Shown piece after piece: positions 17,602-26,065 of a stretch of DNA of 56,765 nt. Origin of the DNA: Gemmatimonadota bacterium (GTDB lineage: Bacteria > Gemmatimonadota > Gemmatimonadetes > Longimicrobiales > Gaopeijiaceae). The translations under genes were made by a program, and so were the position numbers. Location: contig JAJDNI010000010.1 in assembly GCA_022340755.1 (NCBI GenBank), forward strand, positions 1 to 56,765, in the 5' to 3' direction. Under the pieces are notes generated by a model that was not told the DNA's origin, did not search any database, and saw only the letters and a program-made list of their open reading frames with translations. Numbering within the stretch: the stretch's first letter is position 1; every line of letters starts with the position of its first letter.

Positions 17602-17634
17602 GGGCCGCGCCCCCCTTGTCGGAGGGCGCGGCCC
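17602..17634 (-). terminator. Intrinsic terminator of the tsdA-like/DsrE-like operon
   Basis: Arms GGGCCGCGCCC (17602-17612) and GGGCGCGGCCC (17624-17634) form an 11-bp GC-only stem with an 11-base loop. On the minus strand it is followed by TCTCGTTTTG. It lies 23 bases after the stop of the DsrE-like gene. Confidence 0.75.
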
Positions 17635-17656
17635 GGTCACGAGCGACGGGGCGAGG

Positions 17657-18334
17657 TTACCCGGCGAAGCAGTAGGAGCAACCCCGCTCCTGGACGCGAT
17701 TCACAGCCCACACGCCCGAAGGAACCACCTGCATTCCGGGAATCAGGTTGGCGATCATGTCCTTCTCGATGTCCTCGGCCTTCATGTTCATCTTCTGGGC
17801 GAGCTGCATGCTGCCGACCTTGATCGCCATGTGGCACACGCCGAACAGGGCACCGCTGGCCATCAGGCCGTCGATGGACATGCCAGGCAACATCTGGTCC
17901 TCGGCCGCCATGTTGTAGAAGATGTTGCGTACGGCCGGCGCCTTGGTCTTCGGATCGGTCACCTCGGCCATTTCGCCCAGCTTGTACTTGGCCCACATCG
18001 CGTCGGTCATCCCGAACACCGCCGCGTTGTGACGCAGGATGAGAGCAACGCTGAGGTCGCTCTCCGGGACGTCGGTGTTGGTCATGTAGAACACACGTGA
18101 CCAGATGAATCCGAAGCCGTTGTTGAGCTCGGGCATGTCGTACGCCTGCTTGTGTGCGCCATTGATCTTGTTGAGCCAGGCGTCGAGCTGCGGATCATCC
18201 ACCCCCAGGCCTGCCGGCGCGGGTTGGGCCACGAGCTCGCGGGGGACGAGACTGCCGAGGCCGAGCGCGGCCGCGCTAGCGGCCATCGTGCCCAGGAATC
18301 CGCGCCGATGGGTGGGAATCTTCAGGTCGAACAT
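17657..18334 (-). CDS. Tat-exported DsrE-like protein with C-terminal CxxC
   Basis: 225 residues. The N-terminus has a Tat motif, HRRGFLGTMA, then a hydrophobic stretch ending near ELVAQP. The mature part reads as a DsrE-like sulfur-relay fold: LSVALILRHNAAVFGM, MSIDGLMASGALFGVCHMAIKVG and LIPGMQVVPSGVWAVNRVQE. It ends in GCSYCFAG, a CxxC pair near the C-terminus, plus a buried-looking Cys in FGVC. Tat export of a DsrE-like protein suggests folding, perhaps with bound sulfur or metal, before transport. The TsdA-like dihaem cytochrome gene is 40 bases upstream in the same direction, which suggests a shared periplasmic sulfur or thiol redox task. The substrate is inference. Confidence 0.75.
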   Translation of the reverse strand: MFDLKIPTHRRGFLGTMAASAAALGLGSLVPRELVAQPAPAGLGVDDPQLDAWLNKINGAHKQAYDMPELNNGFGFIWSRVFYMTNTDVPESDLSVALILRHNAAVFGMTDAMWAKYKLGEMAEVTDPKTKAPAVRNIFYNMAAEDQMLPGMSIDGLMASGALFGVCHMAIKVGSMQLAQKMNMKAEDIEKDMIANLIPGMQVVPSGVWAVNRVQERGCSYCFAG

Positions 18335-18374
18335 GGGAGGGACCCTCCGTTGGAGATGGGGAACGACAAGTAGG

Positions 18375-19265
18375 TCAAGGGGACTGCTTGCCGGCTGCGG
18401 CCTTTGGTGACGCGGCCAGCGTAGGGTAGGCGACGTCGGGCGGTGGATCGCCGTTGGGCCAATCGTATTCCTTCCCGGGAAGATCCGGACGCGGACGCGC
18501 CACCACGAACGAGGCGACGTCGAATGCCTGCTGATCCGTCAGAGACCCGGGGTCATTGAACGGCATGTTGTCGCGAATGAACGCGGCGGCCGTTCGCACC
18601 CGCGCCATCCCGGCCCCGATGTTGAACGACCGGGGGCCCCACAGCGGGGGGGCAGCAGGGGTTCCCTCCCCTGTCTTTCCGTGGCACACGGAGCACACGC
18701 TGTCGAAGGTGACACGCCCGGCTGCCGTGTCCGCTTCGAGGTGTGCGAATCGCTCCCTGCGCGACCCAGTCGCCGCTTGCGAGCCCACCGGTGTGCCCCA
18801 GGACAGGAACCAGAGATAGGACACGATGTCGCGCATGTCGGGACCGTCGGGGGGAAGCGGGCTCCCGTTCATGCTGCGCCGAAAACATCCGTTGACCCGG
18901 TCCTCGATGGTGACGACGGTGCCGCTGCGGCTGCGGTACTGGGGATAGCGCCCGTAGACGCCGACCCACGACCCATTCGTACGACGGCCCCCGTCCAGGT
19001 GGCAGCTCACGCAGCGCAGCGCGTCTCCAACGTGCGCCGGAAGGCTGTCCCGGGTGGCGAACAGGATCGCCTGCCCGCGACGAATCGATGCGCCGATCGG
19101 ACCATCGGGAATCGTCGAGTCCGGTGGGGGCGGCGTTCCCTCGAAATCGGACGGCGCGCTCAACGCGGCCGGGGCACGCGGCGCATCCTCGGATGGATGC
19201 GCCCGGCACGCGGCTGCGCCGGCGAGGACGAGCCAGGCGATGGTCCGAAGCGGGAGGCGTTTCAT
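18375..19265 (-). CDS. Dihaem c-type cytochrome lipoprotein, TsdA (thiosulfate dehydrogenase)-like
   Basis: 296 residues with lipobox-like AAAC (Cys20). It has two haem c sites, CVSCH (85-89) and CSVCH (191-195). Between them, VNGCFRRSMNGSPLP (C127) matches the region where TsdA enzymes carry the unusual axial Cys. NNNM-type context after the second haem (IRDNMPFNDPGSLTDQQAFDVASF) is also TsdA-like. TsdA couples two thiosulfates to tetrathionate, or the reverse. The family also has members with other partners, so the reaction here is unproven. It is the first gene of an operon with the DsrE-like gene. A GATAAT box lies at 19284-19279, very near the ATG. Confidence 0.82.
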   Translation of the reverse strand: MKRLPLRTIAWLVLAGAAACRAHPSEDAPRAPAALSAPSDFEGTPPPPDSTIPDGPIGASIRRGQAILFATRDSLPAHVGDALRCVSCHLDGGRRTNGSWVGVYGRYPQYRSRSGTVVTIEDRVNGCFRRSMNGSPLPPDGPDMRDIVSYLWFLSWGTPVGSQAATGSRRERFAHLEADTAAGRVTFDSVCSVCHGKTGEGTPAAPPLWGPRSFNIGAGMARVRTAAAFIRDNMPFNDPGSLTDQQAFDVASFVVARPRPDLPGKEYDWPNGDPPPDVAYPTLAASPKAAAGKQSP

Positions 19266-19605
19266 GGGAAACGAAACTATTATCGTTTAAGTCAGGTGCA
19301 AACACCTTCTGATTGCACACGGCGACTCGGCCCATCGACAGATGTCGTATTTGCCCCGTCCCAGGAGGGTCGCGGTTCATTTCCCGGTGCGAGAACGCGG
19401 ACGCTCGGCTCCGACTCTCTTGACCACCGCGAAGCGGCGGGGAACTTTGGGAGACGGGAAGCCCCGGTTGCTGCCAAGGGCGGGATCTCCTCCGCGCCCT
19501 GCCCCCTTCTCCCTGACCGTGGCGCACGTACGTCCAAAGCGGGCGCTCCTACCACCGGCCTCGCCCCATCGCCGTCGGAGGACCGCCCTCGGGAGTCGGG
19601 GAATC
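19266..19605. promoter_or_regulatory. Divergent 340-base intergenic region with short inverted repeat
   Basis: This region separates the TsdA-like gene (minus) from a barrel gene (plus). GTGCAA (19296-19301) and TTGCAC (19313-19318) form an inverted repeat with an 11-base spacer upstream of the GATAAT box at 19279-19284. It may be a regulator site for the cytochrome operon. I see no gene in it. Confidence 0.4.
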
Positions 19606-20271
19606 ATGAAGAATCCGACGAAGGCAGGATCCGCGGCACGTACCCTCTTCCTGTTGGGGATACTGTCGGCGCTGGCCGTCACATCGGTCCAGGCGCAGAA
19701 TCTCGTCGGCCGCTGGCGCGTCGATCTGCGCACCGCGGTGGGGGTGCTCGTAAACGCCGGGACCTCCACGTCCGCGAGCGGGGTGGAGACCAAGACCGAC
19801 GCCGCGGGGTTCCTCGGAGGTCTGGGCCTGTCACGCTGGTTCAGAGAGAACCTCGCGGGTCAGGTGTCGCTTGGGGTGCTGTCCGTGCACACCGACACCC
19901 GAGCCGGAGCAGGCGGGGTGAGCACGGAAACCGCACTGGTGACGTCCTTCTTCGTGGGCGTGCGACGCTACCTGACGCCGTCCGACCCGGAGTCGGGCAC
20001 GGGGTTCTTCGGTTCGGTGGAGGTCGGGCCCGTGACAGGACACCAATCGTCAACCAGCGTGGGCAGCGCCGTCGTGGTGGAGTCGATCACGCGGAGCGCC
20101 TTCGGTGGCAGGGCCGGCGTTGGTGTCGAGTTCCGACTCGGGAATCGGGTGATGCTGGGGCTCGGGGGTGGGTATACGTTCATGACCGACTTCGCGGACG
20201 CCATCGGTGGGGAGAAGAACCACAGTGGGGCCGACCTGGGTTTGAGCCTCGGGGTCCTGTTCGGCGGGTAG
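19606..20271 (+). CDS. Outer-membrane beta-barrel-like protein, hypothetical
   Basis: 221 residues from the ATG at 19606, with a GGGAGTCGGGG stretch upstream. The signal peptide (about 1-30) ends at VQAQ. The mature chain consists of alternating strands (DAAGFLGGLGLSRWF, LAGQVSLGVLSVHTD, GFFGSVEVGPVTG, FGGRAGVGVEFRLGNRVML, LGLSLGVLFGG), as in OmpW/OmpX-like small barrels. It has no cysteines and no catalytic motif. The open frame continues upstream to 19342, but that part lacks coding character and starts before any ribosome site. Its role is unknown. Confidence 0.7.
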   Translation: MKNPTKAGSAARTLFLLGILSALAVTSVQAQNLVGRWRVDLRTAVGVLVNAGTSTSASGVETKTDAAGFLGGLGLSRWFRENLAGQVSLGVLSVHTDTRAGAGGVSTETALVTSFFVGVRRYLTPSDPESGTGFFGSVEVGPVTGHQSSTSVGSAVVVESITRSAFGGRAGVGVEFRLGNRVMLGLGGGYTFMTDFADAIGGEKNHSGADLGLSLGVLFGG

Positions 20272-20313
20272 GGCTAAGGCCGCAGCAGGACAGAGCGCGG
20301 AGGAATAGCGGTC

Positions 20314-20985
20314 ATGGCTCAGCTTACAGACGTCGCCCCCGGTGTCCTCCGGCTCTCGCCGCTGCCCTTGGACCTCGTCAACATGTACCTGCTCGACGAC
20401 GTCCTCGTGGACGCGGGCGGTGGGCTGGGGACGAAGCGGATCCTGGCGGCGCTCCGGGGCCACCGGGTCTCGGCCCTGGCGTTGACCCATGCCCACTTCG
20501 ATCACCATGGCGGCAGCCACGCTGTCTGCGAGGCGCTCGGCATTCCGCTGTGGTGCGGCGAGGAGGAGCGGCCCGCCGTCGAAGCGGGCGACGGAAGCCT
20601 GCTCTATCCGGATCCGAGCCGGTGCATCGCCCGGGTGGCCCGCCGGCTCGGCGGGCCACCCCATCCCGTGGCCCGGGTCCTACGCGAGGGAGACACGGTC
20701 GGAAGCTTCACCGTGCTCGCGACACCCGGCCACACCCCGGGTCATCTGGCGTTCTGGCGACAGCGCGACCGTGTCCTGGTCCTGGGCGATATTCTCTTTC
20801 ATCGCAACCCGGTCACGCTTCGCCACCGCCTGATGTTCCCCTATCGCTTTCTGGTCTACGACTACGAGCAGAACGCGGCAGCGGCGCGCCGCCTGGCCGC
20901 GCTGGAACCGGCGGTGGTGTGCTTCGGCCACGGTGAGCCGCTGAGGGACCCCGATCTGCTGCACGCGTTTCTGCGTCCGGCGTGA
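20314..20985 (+). CDS. MBL-fold metallo-hydrolase
   Basis: 223 residues with the full metallo-beta-lactamase-fold metal site: THAHFDHHGG (HxHxDH), GHTPGHLAF (third His), LGDILF (bridging Asp) and CFGHGEPL (last His). There is no signal peptide. The family hydrolyses lactones, thioesters such as glutathione conjugates, or related compounds; the substrate is not readable from sequence. The ATG has GGAGG 10 bases upstream. It sits 42 bases after the barrel gene, and the antiporter gene converges on it. Confidence 0.87.
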   Translation: MAQLTDVAPGVLRLSPLPLDLVNMYLLDDVLVDAGGGLGTKRILAALRGHRVSALALTHAHFDHHGGSHAVCEALGIPLWCGEEERPAVEAGDGSLLYPDPSRCIARVARRLGGPPHPVARVLREGDTVGSFTVLATPGHTPGHLAFWRQRDRVLVLGDILFHRNPVTLRHRLMFPYRFLVYDYEQNAAAARRLAALEPAVVCFGHGEPLRDPDLLHAFLRPA

Positions 20986-21040
20986 GTCTTCCGGCGCGGC
21001 ACCGCTGACCAGCATCGCGACAGGGCCGGCGGCCGGACCG

Positions 21041-21994
21041 CTATCCCACCAGCGCAAGCACCCCCATGTAGAGAGCGTACGCGCCCACGAGCACCATTCC
21101 CGTTTGGCGACGGATCGGTCGTCGTCGCCAGGAGAACGACACCAGGACGAGGCTGACGCCGACCATCACGGGAAGGTCGAGCAGAAGAAAGCGCTGGGGG
21201 ATCGCGACCGGCACGCCACTGGCGATGGCCGCAGCACCCATGATCGCGAGTATGTTGAAGTTGTTGCTCCCCACGATCGTTCCCACCACCAATCCCGTCC
21301 TCCTCTTCCGCGCCGCCAACACGGTGGTCGCCAGCTCCGGCAGGGACGTCCCGACGGCCACGATGGTGAGTCCGATCAGCGTCTCGGAGACGCCGAGCCG
21401 CCCCGCGATATCGACGGCCGCGTCGACCAGAAGAGCCGCCCCGAGGGGAAGCATGACCAGCCCGACCGCGATGAAGAGCACGATGACGGGCAGCTGACTC
21501 GGAAAGCCCAGCACCCAGTCGATGGCGGGCGCGGCACCCAGGTGTTTCGCCCGGAGCGTGTCGTGGAGCTGGACCATCAGCCCCGCGAAGAGCAGGACGA
21601 GCAGCAGAGCGCCGTCCACCCGTGTCAGACCCTTGCCCTGGAGGCACATGCCCACGAAGAGTAGGCTGACCAGCAGCATCGCGGCCCCGGAGCGCGCGAC
21701 GTTGCGATCCCCGGGCCGAAGCGGACGAAAGGTGGCTGCCAGCCCACCCACGAGGAGGACGTTCGCGATGTTGCTCCCGACCACGTTCCCGAGGGCGATT
21801 CCGGGGTGTCCCTCGAGCGCCGCCCGAACGGAGACGACGAGCTCGGGCAGCGATGTGCCCAGGCCGACAATGGTCAACGCGACGATCGTCTCGGGGACTT
21901 GGAAGCGACGAGCGACCGCGACGGCGCCCCGAACAAGGAGGTCCCCACCTCCAAGGAGGTAGATGAAGCCGGCGACCAGCTGAGTGTAGATCAA
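21041..21994 (-). CDS. Calcium/sodium antiporter (CaCA family, YrbG-like)
   Basis: 317 residues, about ten transmembrane spans in two inverted halves. Both alpha repeats are visible: GLGTSLPELVVSVRAAL with GNVVGSNIANVLLVGGL in the first half, and AVGTSLPELATTVLAARK with GTIVGSNNFNILAIMGA in the second. These carry the acidic and Asn residues that bind the cations. The family exchanges Ca2+ (or another cation) for Na+ or H+ across the inner membrane. It lies 30 bases before the end of the sensor gene on the same strand. Confidence 0.93.
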   Translation of the reverse strand: MIYTQLVAGFIYLLGGGDLLVRGAVAVARRFQVPETIVALTIVGLGTSLPELVVSVRAALEGHPGIALGNVVGSNIANVLLVGGLAATFRPLRPGDRNVARSGAAMLLVSLLFVGMCLQGKGLTRVDGALLLVLLFAGLMVQLHDTLRAKHLGAAPAIDWVLGFPSQLPVIVLFIAVGLVMLPLGAALLVDAAVDIAGRLGVSETLIGLTIVAVGTSLPELATTVLAARKRRTGLVVGTIVGSNNFNILAIMGAAAIASGVPVAIPQRFLLLDLPVMVGVSLVLVSFSWRRRPIRRQTGMVLVGAYALYMGVLALVG

Positions 21995-22024
21995 GCAGCG
22001 CCCCGGCTCATCGCAGGAGCCGGC

Positions 22025-23470
22025 TCACGATTGGGGGGACTCGTCGACGACGTGGGCGATGGCGTACAGCACCCCGTCCTGGGGGTAGCTCGTCCAACGG
22101 AGCAACCGATAGCTCCCGTCCTTGCATTGGAAGCGGTTCTCGAACGAGATGGTGGGGATGCCCTCGGCGAGCTTCTGGATCTCACGCTCGGTCTTGGCCA
22201 CGTCATCGGGGTGTACGATGTCGAGGAAGGGCCGTTCCACGAGCTCCTCCTCGCTCCATCCGAGCACGCGCTCGAAGGAAGGATTCGTGCGCTTGAAGAA
22301 TCCATCGGTTCCGGCGATGCACATCAGGTCGATGGACACCTCGAAGAACTTCCGGAACTCGCGCAGAAGCGACATGCGCGCCTCGAGCTCGTCCGCCATC
22401 TGGTTGAAGGTCCTGGCCAGCACACCCACCTCGTCCTCGCGCGTCACCTCGGCGCGAGCGTCCATCTCACCCTTCCGGATGCGGTTGGCCACCTCCGCCA
22501 GCGCGTAGATCGGGAGCGCAAACCGCAGGCCCAGGGCGGCACCGACGAGGATCGCGAACGCGGACAGGATGAGCGCCGTCCGTCGCAACCAACTCCGGAA
22601 TTCCTCGGCGACTCGCATCCCTTCCGCACGGTCCTCCTTGACCACCAGACCCCATCCGAGCTCCGGGATCGATCGTGTGGCGGCCCACACCCTCACTCCG
22701 CGGTAGTCGGTGATCCCCTGCGACACCGGCGGAGCACCGGGCGAAAGCGATCGAGCGCCGAGCGCGCCCGGCTCTCCGGACAGGACCACGGACCCCTTCC
22801 TCCCCGGACCGTAGCGTGTGGGGTGGAGCGTCCTGAGCACCCCCGACCTGTCCCGGGCAAGAATCATCGTCTCGCCCGTCTCACCCGGACCGTGGCGAGG
22901 AGCCGTCAGCTCGGACAGCTCCTCCGCATCGAACACCGCCAGGACGCTTCCGATGGTGCGGCCGTCGAGCACCATGCGCGCCTGGAAGCCGACCTGAGGC
23001 GAGCCGGACTCCGTGAACGCGACTCCCAGGTAGGACGGCTGGTGGCCTGCGGGCGGTGTGAGCGGCTTCGGGAGTGCCGACAGGTCCGCCACCTCGCCTC
23101 GCGCCACGGAAACGACGGAATCGCCCTGGGGGTCGAAGACCTCGAGGAGCGTCAGGCTGCGTGAGGCGGTGATCGCATCGTGCAGGATGGCCCGCATGCG
23201 GGCCATCTGGGCGCGCGCGCCCGTACGCGTATAGTCGTCGAAGCTCGCCCTGAGCTGCGTCCGGCTCGCGACCAGTTGGGCGCCGTCGCGCCAGCCCGCG
23301 ATGATCCACCGCAGCGATTCCCGTTTCGCCTCCGCCACCTCGTCGAGGCGCTCGAGGGTGCCGTTCCTGATGTAGTCCTCGACCCGGGGCGCGACGACCG
23401 CCCCGAACACGAACATGCTGCCCAGGGAAGCGGCAACCAGCGCGAAGACCAGCTTGGTTCTGATATCCAC
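22025..23470 (-). CDS. Membrane sensor with periplasmic domain, HAMP and PAS, no output domain
   Basis: About 481 residues from a GTG at 23470; the frame stays open to 23725 but that part lacks protein-like composition. The order is TM1 (KLVFALVAASLGSMFVFG), a dCache-like periplasmic region (about 28-310) with a dCache-like strand GVRVWAATRSIPELGWGLVV, TM2 (ALILSAFAILVGAALGLRF), HAMP (IYALAEVANRIRKGEMDA to GVLARTFNQMADELEA) and PAS/PAC (DGFFKRTNPSFERVLGWSEE, FENRFQCKDGSYRLLRW). The protein stops right after PAC with ESPQS. No histidine kinase, GGDEF or MCP domain follows. The antiporter gene is next on the same strand. A separate partner may supply output, or the gene may be truncated. Confidence 0.85.
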   Translation of the reverse strand: MDIRTKLVFALVAASLGSMFVFGAVVAPRVEDYIRNGTLERLDEVAEAKRESLRWIIAGWRDGAQLVASRTQLRASFDDYTRTGARAQMARMRAILHDAITASRSLTLLEVFDPQGDSVVSVARGEVADLSALPKPLTPPAGHQPSYLGVAFTESGSPQVGFQARMVLDGRTIGSVLAVFDAEELSELTAPRHGPGETGETMILARDRSGVLRTLHPTRYGPGRKGSVVLSGEPGALGARSLSPGAPPVSQGITDYRGVRVWAATRSIPELGWGLVVKEDRAEGMRVAEEFRSWLRRTALILSAFAILVGAALGLRFALPIYALAEVANRIRKGEMDARAEVTREDEVGVLARTFNQMADELEARMSLLREFRKFFEVSIDLMCIAGTDGFFKRTNPSFERVLGWSEEELVERPFLDIVHPDDVAKTEREIQKLAEGIPTISFENRFQCKDGSYRLLRWTSYPQDGVLYAIAHVVDESPQS

Positions 23471-23693
23471 AAAGGGACATTGTGGTGCGTACCGCGTCGG
23501 CGCCACTCTGACGTCATTCTCGGGACCGCTCTTGCCCCCGAGACGCCGGGTCCTATCATCCGGCGTTCCCGGACGTACGGTGTGACAACGCACCCGCAAC
23601 GGGTACTCCCGCAGCCGCGAAGTGATGGCCCGCACGTCCGCGCCGGACGACCCCGCCCTGTGCGCCATCGCCGGATCGACCCAGGACATCGAC

Positions 23694-25955
23694 GTGAAGG
23701 AGCCCGGTTTGGGCAGATGGAACAAGACGACTCAGGCGGGGACGCTCCTCCTGACTCTCTCGTCCGGCGTGCTGCTCTTCGGACCTCGAGGCCTGAGCGC
23801 CCAGTCCCGAGGGACGAGCGAGAGTGCTGTCGGCCAGGCGCGGCCGACCCTGACCTTCGCGCCTCTGGCGGGTCGAATCACGCTCGACGGACGCCTGAAC
23901 GAGGCCGCCTGGGGGACCGCCGACTCCATCGGGGAGTTGACGGAGGTCGAGCCCCGCCAAGGCGCCACACCGGCCGCACGGACCGTCGTGAAGGCGTTGG
24001 CGAGCCCCGACGAGATCGTCATCGGCGTGGTCGCGTACCAGCCCGGGGGCGTCCCGGTGGTGAGCTACGCGAAGGCCCCGGACTCCGAGCTCCGGAGTGA
24101 GGACCACATCCAGATCGTCTTCGACACGTTCCTCGACGGGAGGAGCGGCTACGTCTTCGCCGTGAACCCCTCCGGCGCCCGCTACGACGCCCTCGTCACC
24201 ACCGACGGAGACGGTGAGAACAAGAGTTGGGACGGCGTGTGGGAGGCACGGACGGCCCGAGCGGCGTGGGGGTGGTCGGCGGAGATCCGGATACCCGTGC
24301 GTACGCTGGTGTTCAAGGAGGGGCTCCATCGCTGGGGCTTCAACGTCGAACGGAGGATCCAGGCCCTCCAGGAGACCGACCGCTGGTCCGGCGCGACCCA
24401 GGACTACAAGGTGAGCCAGACGAGCGAGGCGGGAACGCTGACGGGTGTGCCGCGCCTCGACCTCGGCCTTGGGCTGGGCGTGCGCCCGGCCTTCACCGGC
24501 GGCGGCGGCAAGCCGACGCCGGACACCACGTCCGTGAGGACGCTTCATCCCAGCGTCGACGTCACCCAGCGTCTCGGTGCCAACCTCCTGGCGTCCCTCA
24601 CGGTGAACACGGACTTCGCGGAGACCGAGGTCGACACGCGCAGGACGAACTTCACCCGCTTCCCCCTCTTCTTCCCCGAGAAGCGCCCGTTCTTCCTGGA
24701 AGGCTCGGACATCTTCGCCTTCGGGTTCGGTGGGCACGACGACGTCGTCCCCTTCTTCAGCCGGAGGATCGGGCTGGTGGAGGGCGCGACCGTGCCGCTC
24801 CGGGTCGGCACCAAGCTCAGCGGCCGCGTCGGCGGGACCAACATCGGCGCGCTGGTCGCCCATACCGGCGACGGGGACACCCTGTCCACGGCCGGAACCG
24901 TGGGTGTGGTGCGTGTCCGGCAGAACGTGCTTCGCGAGTCATCCGTCGGCTTCATCGGCACGTTCGGCGATCCCCTGGAGCGCCCCGGAAGCTGGATGAT
25001 CGGTCCGGACGCGACGCTGCGGACATCTCACTTCCGCGGCTCGAAGAACCTGTCGCTGTCGGCATGGGGGCTCGTGACTCACCGCGACTCGCTCGCTGGA
25101 GATCGCACGGCGGCCGGCGTGCAGCTATCGTACCCGAACGACCTCATCGACGCCGCCTTGAGCTACGTGCGCATCGGCGAGGCCTTCGACCCGTCCCTGG
25201 GGTTCGTGCCCCGTCCCGGCGTGCACATGGCGTCGCTCCAGGTGAACTGGCAGCCGCGACCGGGAAGGGTGGGGCCGCTCCCCATTCGCCAATGCTTCTG
25301 GGAGAACGAGATCAGCTACGTGGCGGGTCTGCGGGGCGGATGGCAGAGCTACCGCTGGTTCATGGCGCCCATCAACTGCCGTCTGGACAGCGGGGACCGT
25401 TTCGAGTTCAACATCGTCCCCCAGGGGGAGCGCCTCACCGAGCCTTTCGACGTGGCCGAGGGCATCACCGTGCCGGCGGGCGTGCACCGGTTCCTCCGCT
25501 TCCGCCTGGAAGGAGGCCTGGCGGCGAAGCGTGCCCTGTCGGCACAGCTCACCTGGTGGTTCGGCGGGTTCTACGACGGCACGCTTCACCAAGTGGAGCT
25601 GACCTCCACGTGGAACCCGATCCCCCTCTTCACGGTGGAGGTGAACGGTGAGCACGACATCGGCGACTTTCCCGGGGGCCACTTCACCGCGGATCTCTGG
25701 GGCGTGCGTGTGAACGCAAACGTGTCTCCGGACTTCCAGGTGTCGAGCTTCACCCAGTACGACACGGAGGCGCGGGCCCTCGGCACGAACACACGAATGC
25801 GCTGGACCTTCAGTCCGTTGGGAGCGCTATTCCTGGTCTACAATCACAATCTCGCCGACCCCGACTTGACGGGCACCGACCGATGGACTGCGCGGCGGCT
25901 ACGCTTCGCGTCCAACCAGCTGCTCATCAAGGCGCAGTACACAGTGCGCTACTGA
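23694..25955 (+). CDS. DUF5916 outer-membrane protein with N-terminal CBM9-like domain
   Basis: 753 residues from a GTG at 23694 with AGGA upstream; earlier GTG/ATG codons at 23622/23625 are possible. The signal peptide ends near GLSAQS. A CBM9-like domain follows (ITLDGRLNEAAWGTADSI, IVIGVVAYQPGG, YVFAVNPSGARYD, WSAEIRIPVRTLVF). The DUF5916 barrel part then has NTDFAETEVDTRRTNFTRFP and FFPEKRPFFLEGSDIFAF. The family is typical of Bacteroidota and Gemmatimonadota, and its cargo is unknown. The second copy at 26066 follows after 110 bases on the same strand, so the pair probably arose by duplication and may be co-expressed. Confidence 0.88.
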   Translation: MKEPGLGRWNKTTQAGTLLLTLSSGVLLFGPRGLSAQSRGTSESAVGQARPTLTFAPLAGRITLDGRLNEAAWGTADSIGELTEVEPRQGATPAARTVVKALASPDEIVIGVVAYQPGGVPVVSYAKAPDSELRSEDHIQIVFDTFLDGRSGYVFAVNPSGARYDALVTTDGDGENKSWDGVWEARTARAAWGWSAEIRIPVRTLVFKEGLHRWGFNVERRIQALQETDRWSGATQDYKVSQTSEAGTLTGVPRLDLGLGLGVRPAFTGGGGKPTPDTTSVRTLHPSVDVTQRLGANLLASLTVNTDFAETEVDTRRTNFTRFPLFFPEKRPFFLEGSDIFAFGFGGHDDVVPFFSRRIGLVEGATVPLRVGTKLSGRVGGTNIGALVAHTGDGDTLSTAGTVGVVRVRQNVLRESSVGFIGTFGDPLERPGSWMIGPDATLRTSHFRGSKNLSLSAWGLVTHRDSLAGDRTAAGVQLSYPNDLIDAALSYVRIGEAFDPSLGFVPRPGVHMASLQVNWQPRPGRVGPLPIRQCFWENEISYVAGLRGGWQSYRWFMAPINCRLDSGDRFEFNIVPQGERLTEPFDVAEGITVPAGVHRFLRFRLEGGLAAKRALSAQLTWWFGGFYDGTLHQVELTSTWNPIPLFTVEVNGEHDIGDFPGGHFTADLWGVRVNANVSPDFQVSSFTQYDTEARALGTNTRMRWTFSPLGALFLVYNHNLADPDLTGTDRWTARRLRFASNQLLIKAQYTVRY

Positions 25956-26065
25956 GGCGTGGCAGCGCACAACGCTCCGGTGCCCTGGAGTGTCCGCCCT
26001 GTGTTGACTCTTGTAGTTTTCTCGACGCCACGGATCAAGCGCGGGTTGGATCTCCCAGAGTGAAG

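Noticed and set aside
23471-23725. An N-terminal extension of the HAMP-PAS sensor
   Set aside because: It would overlap the start of the divergent DUF5916 gene and reads as non-protein sequence; the first membrane helix starts right after the GTG at 23470.
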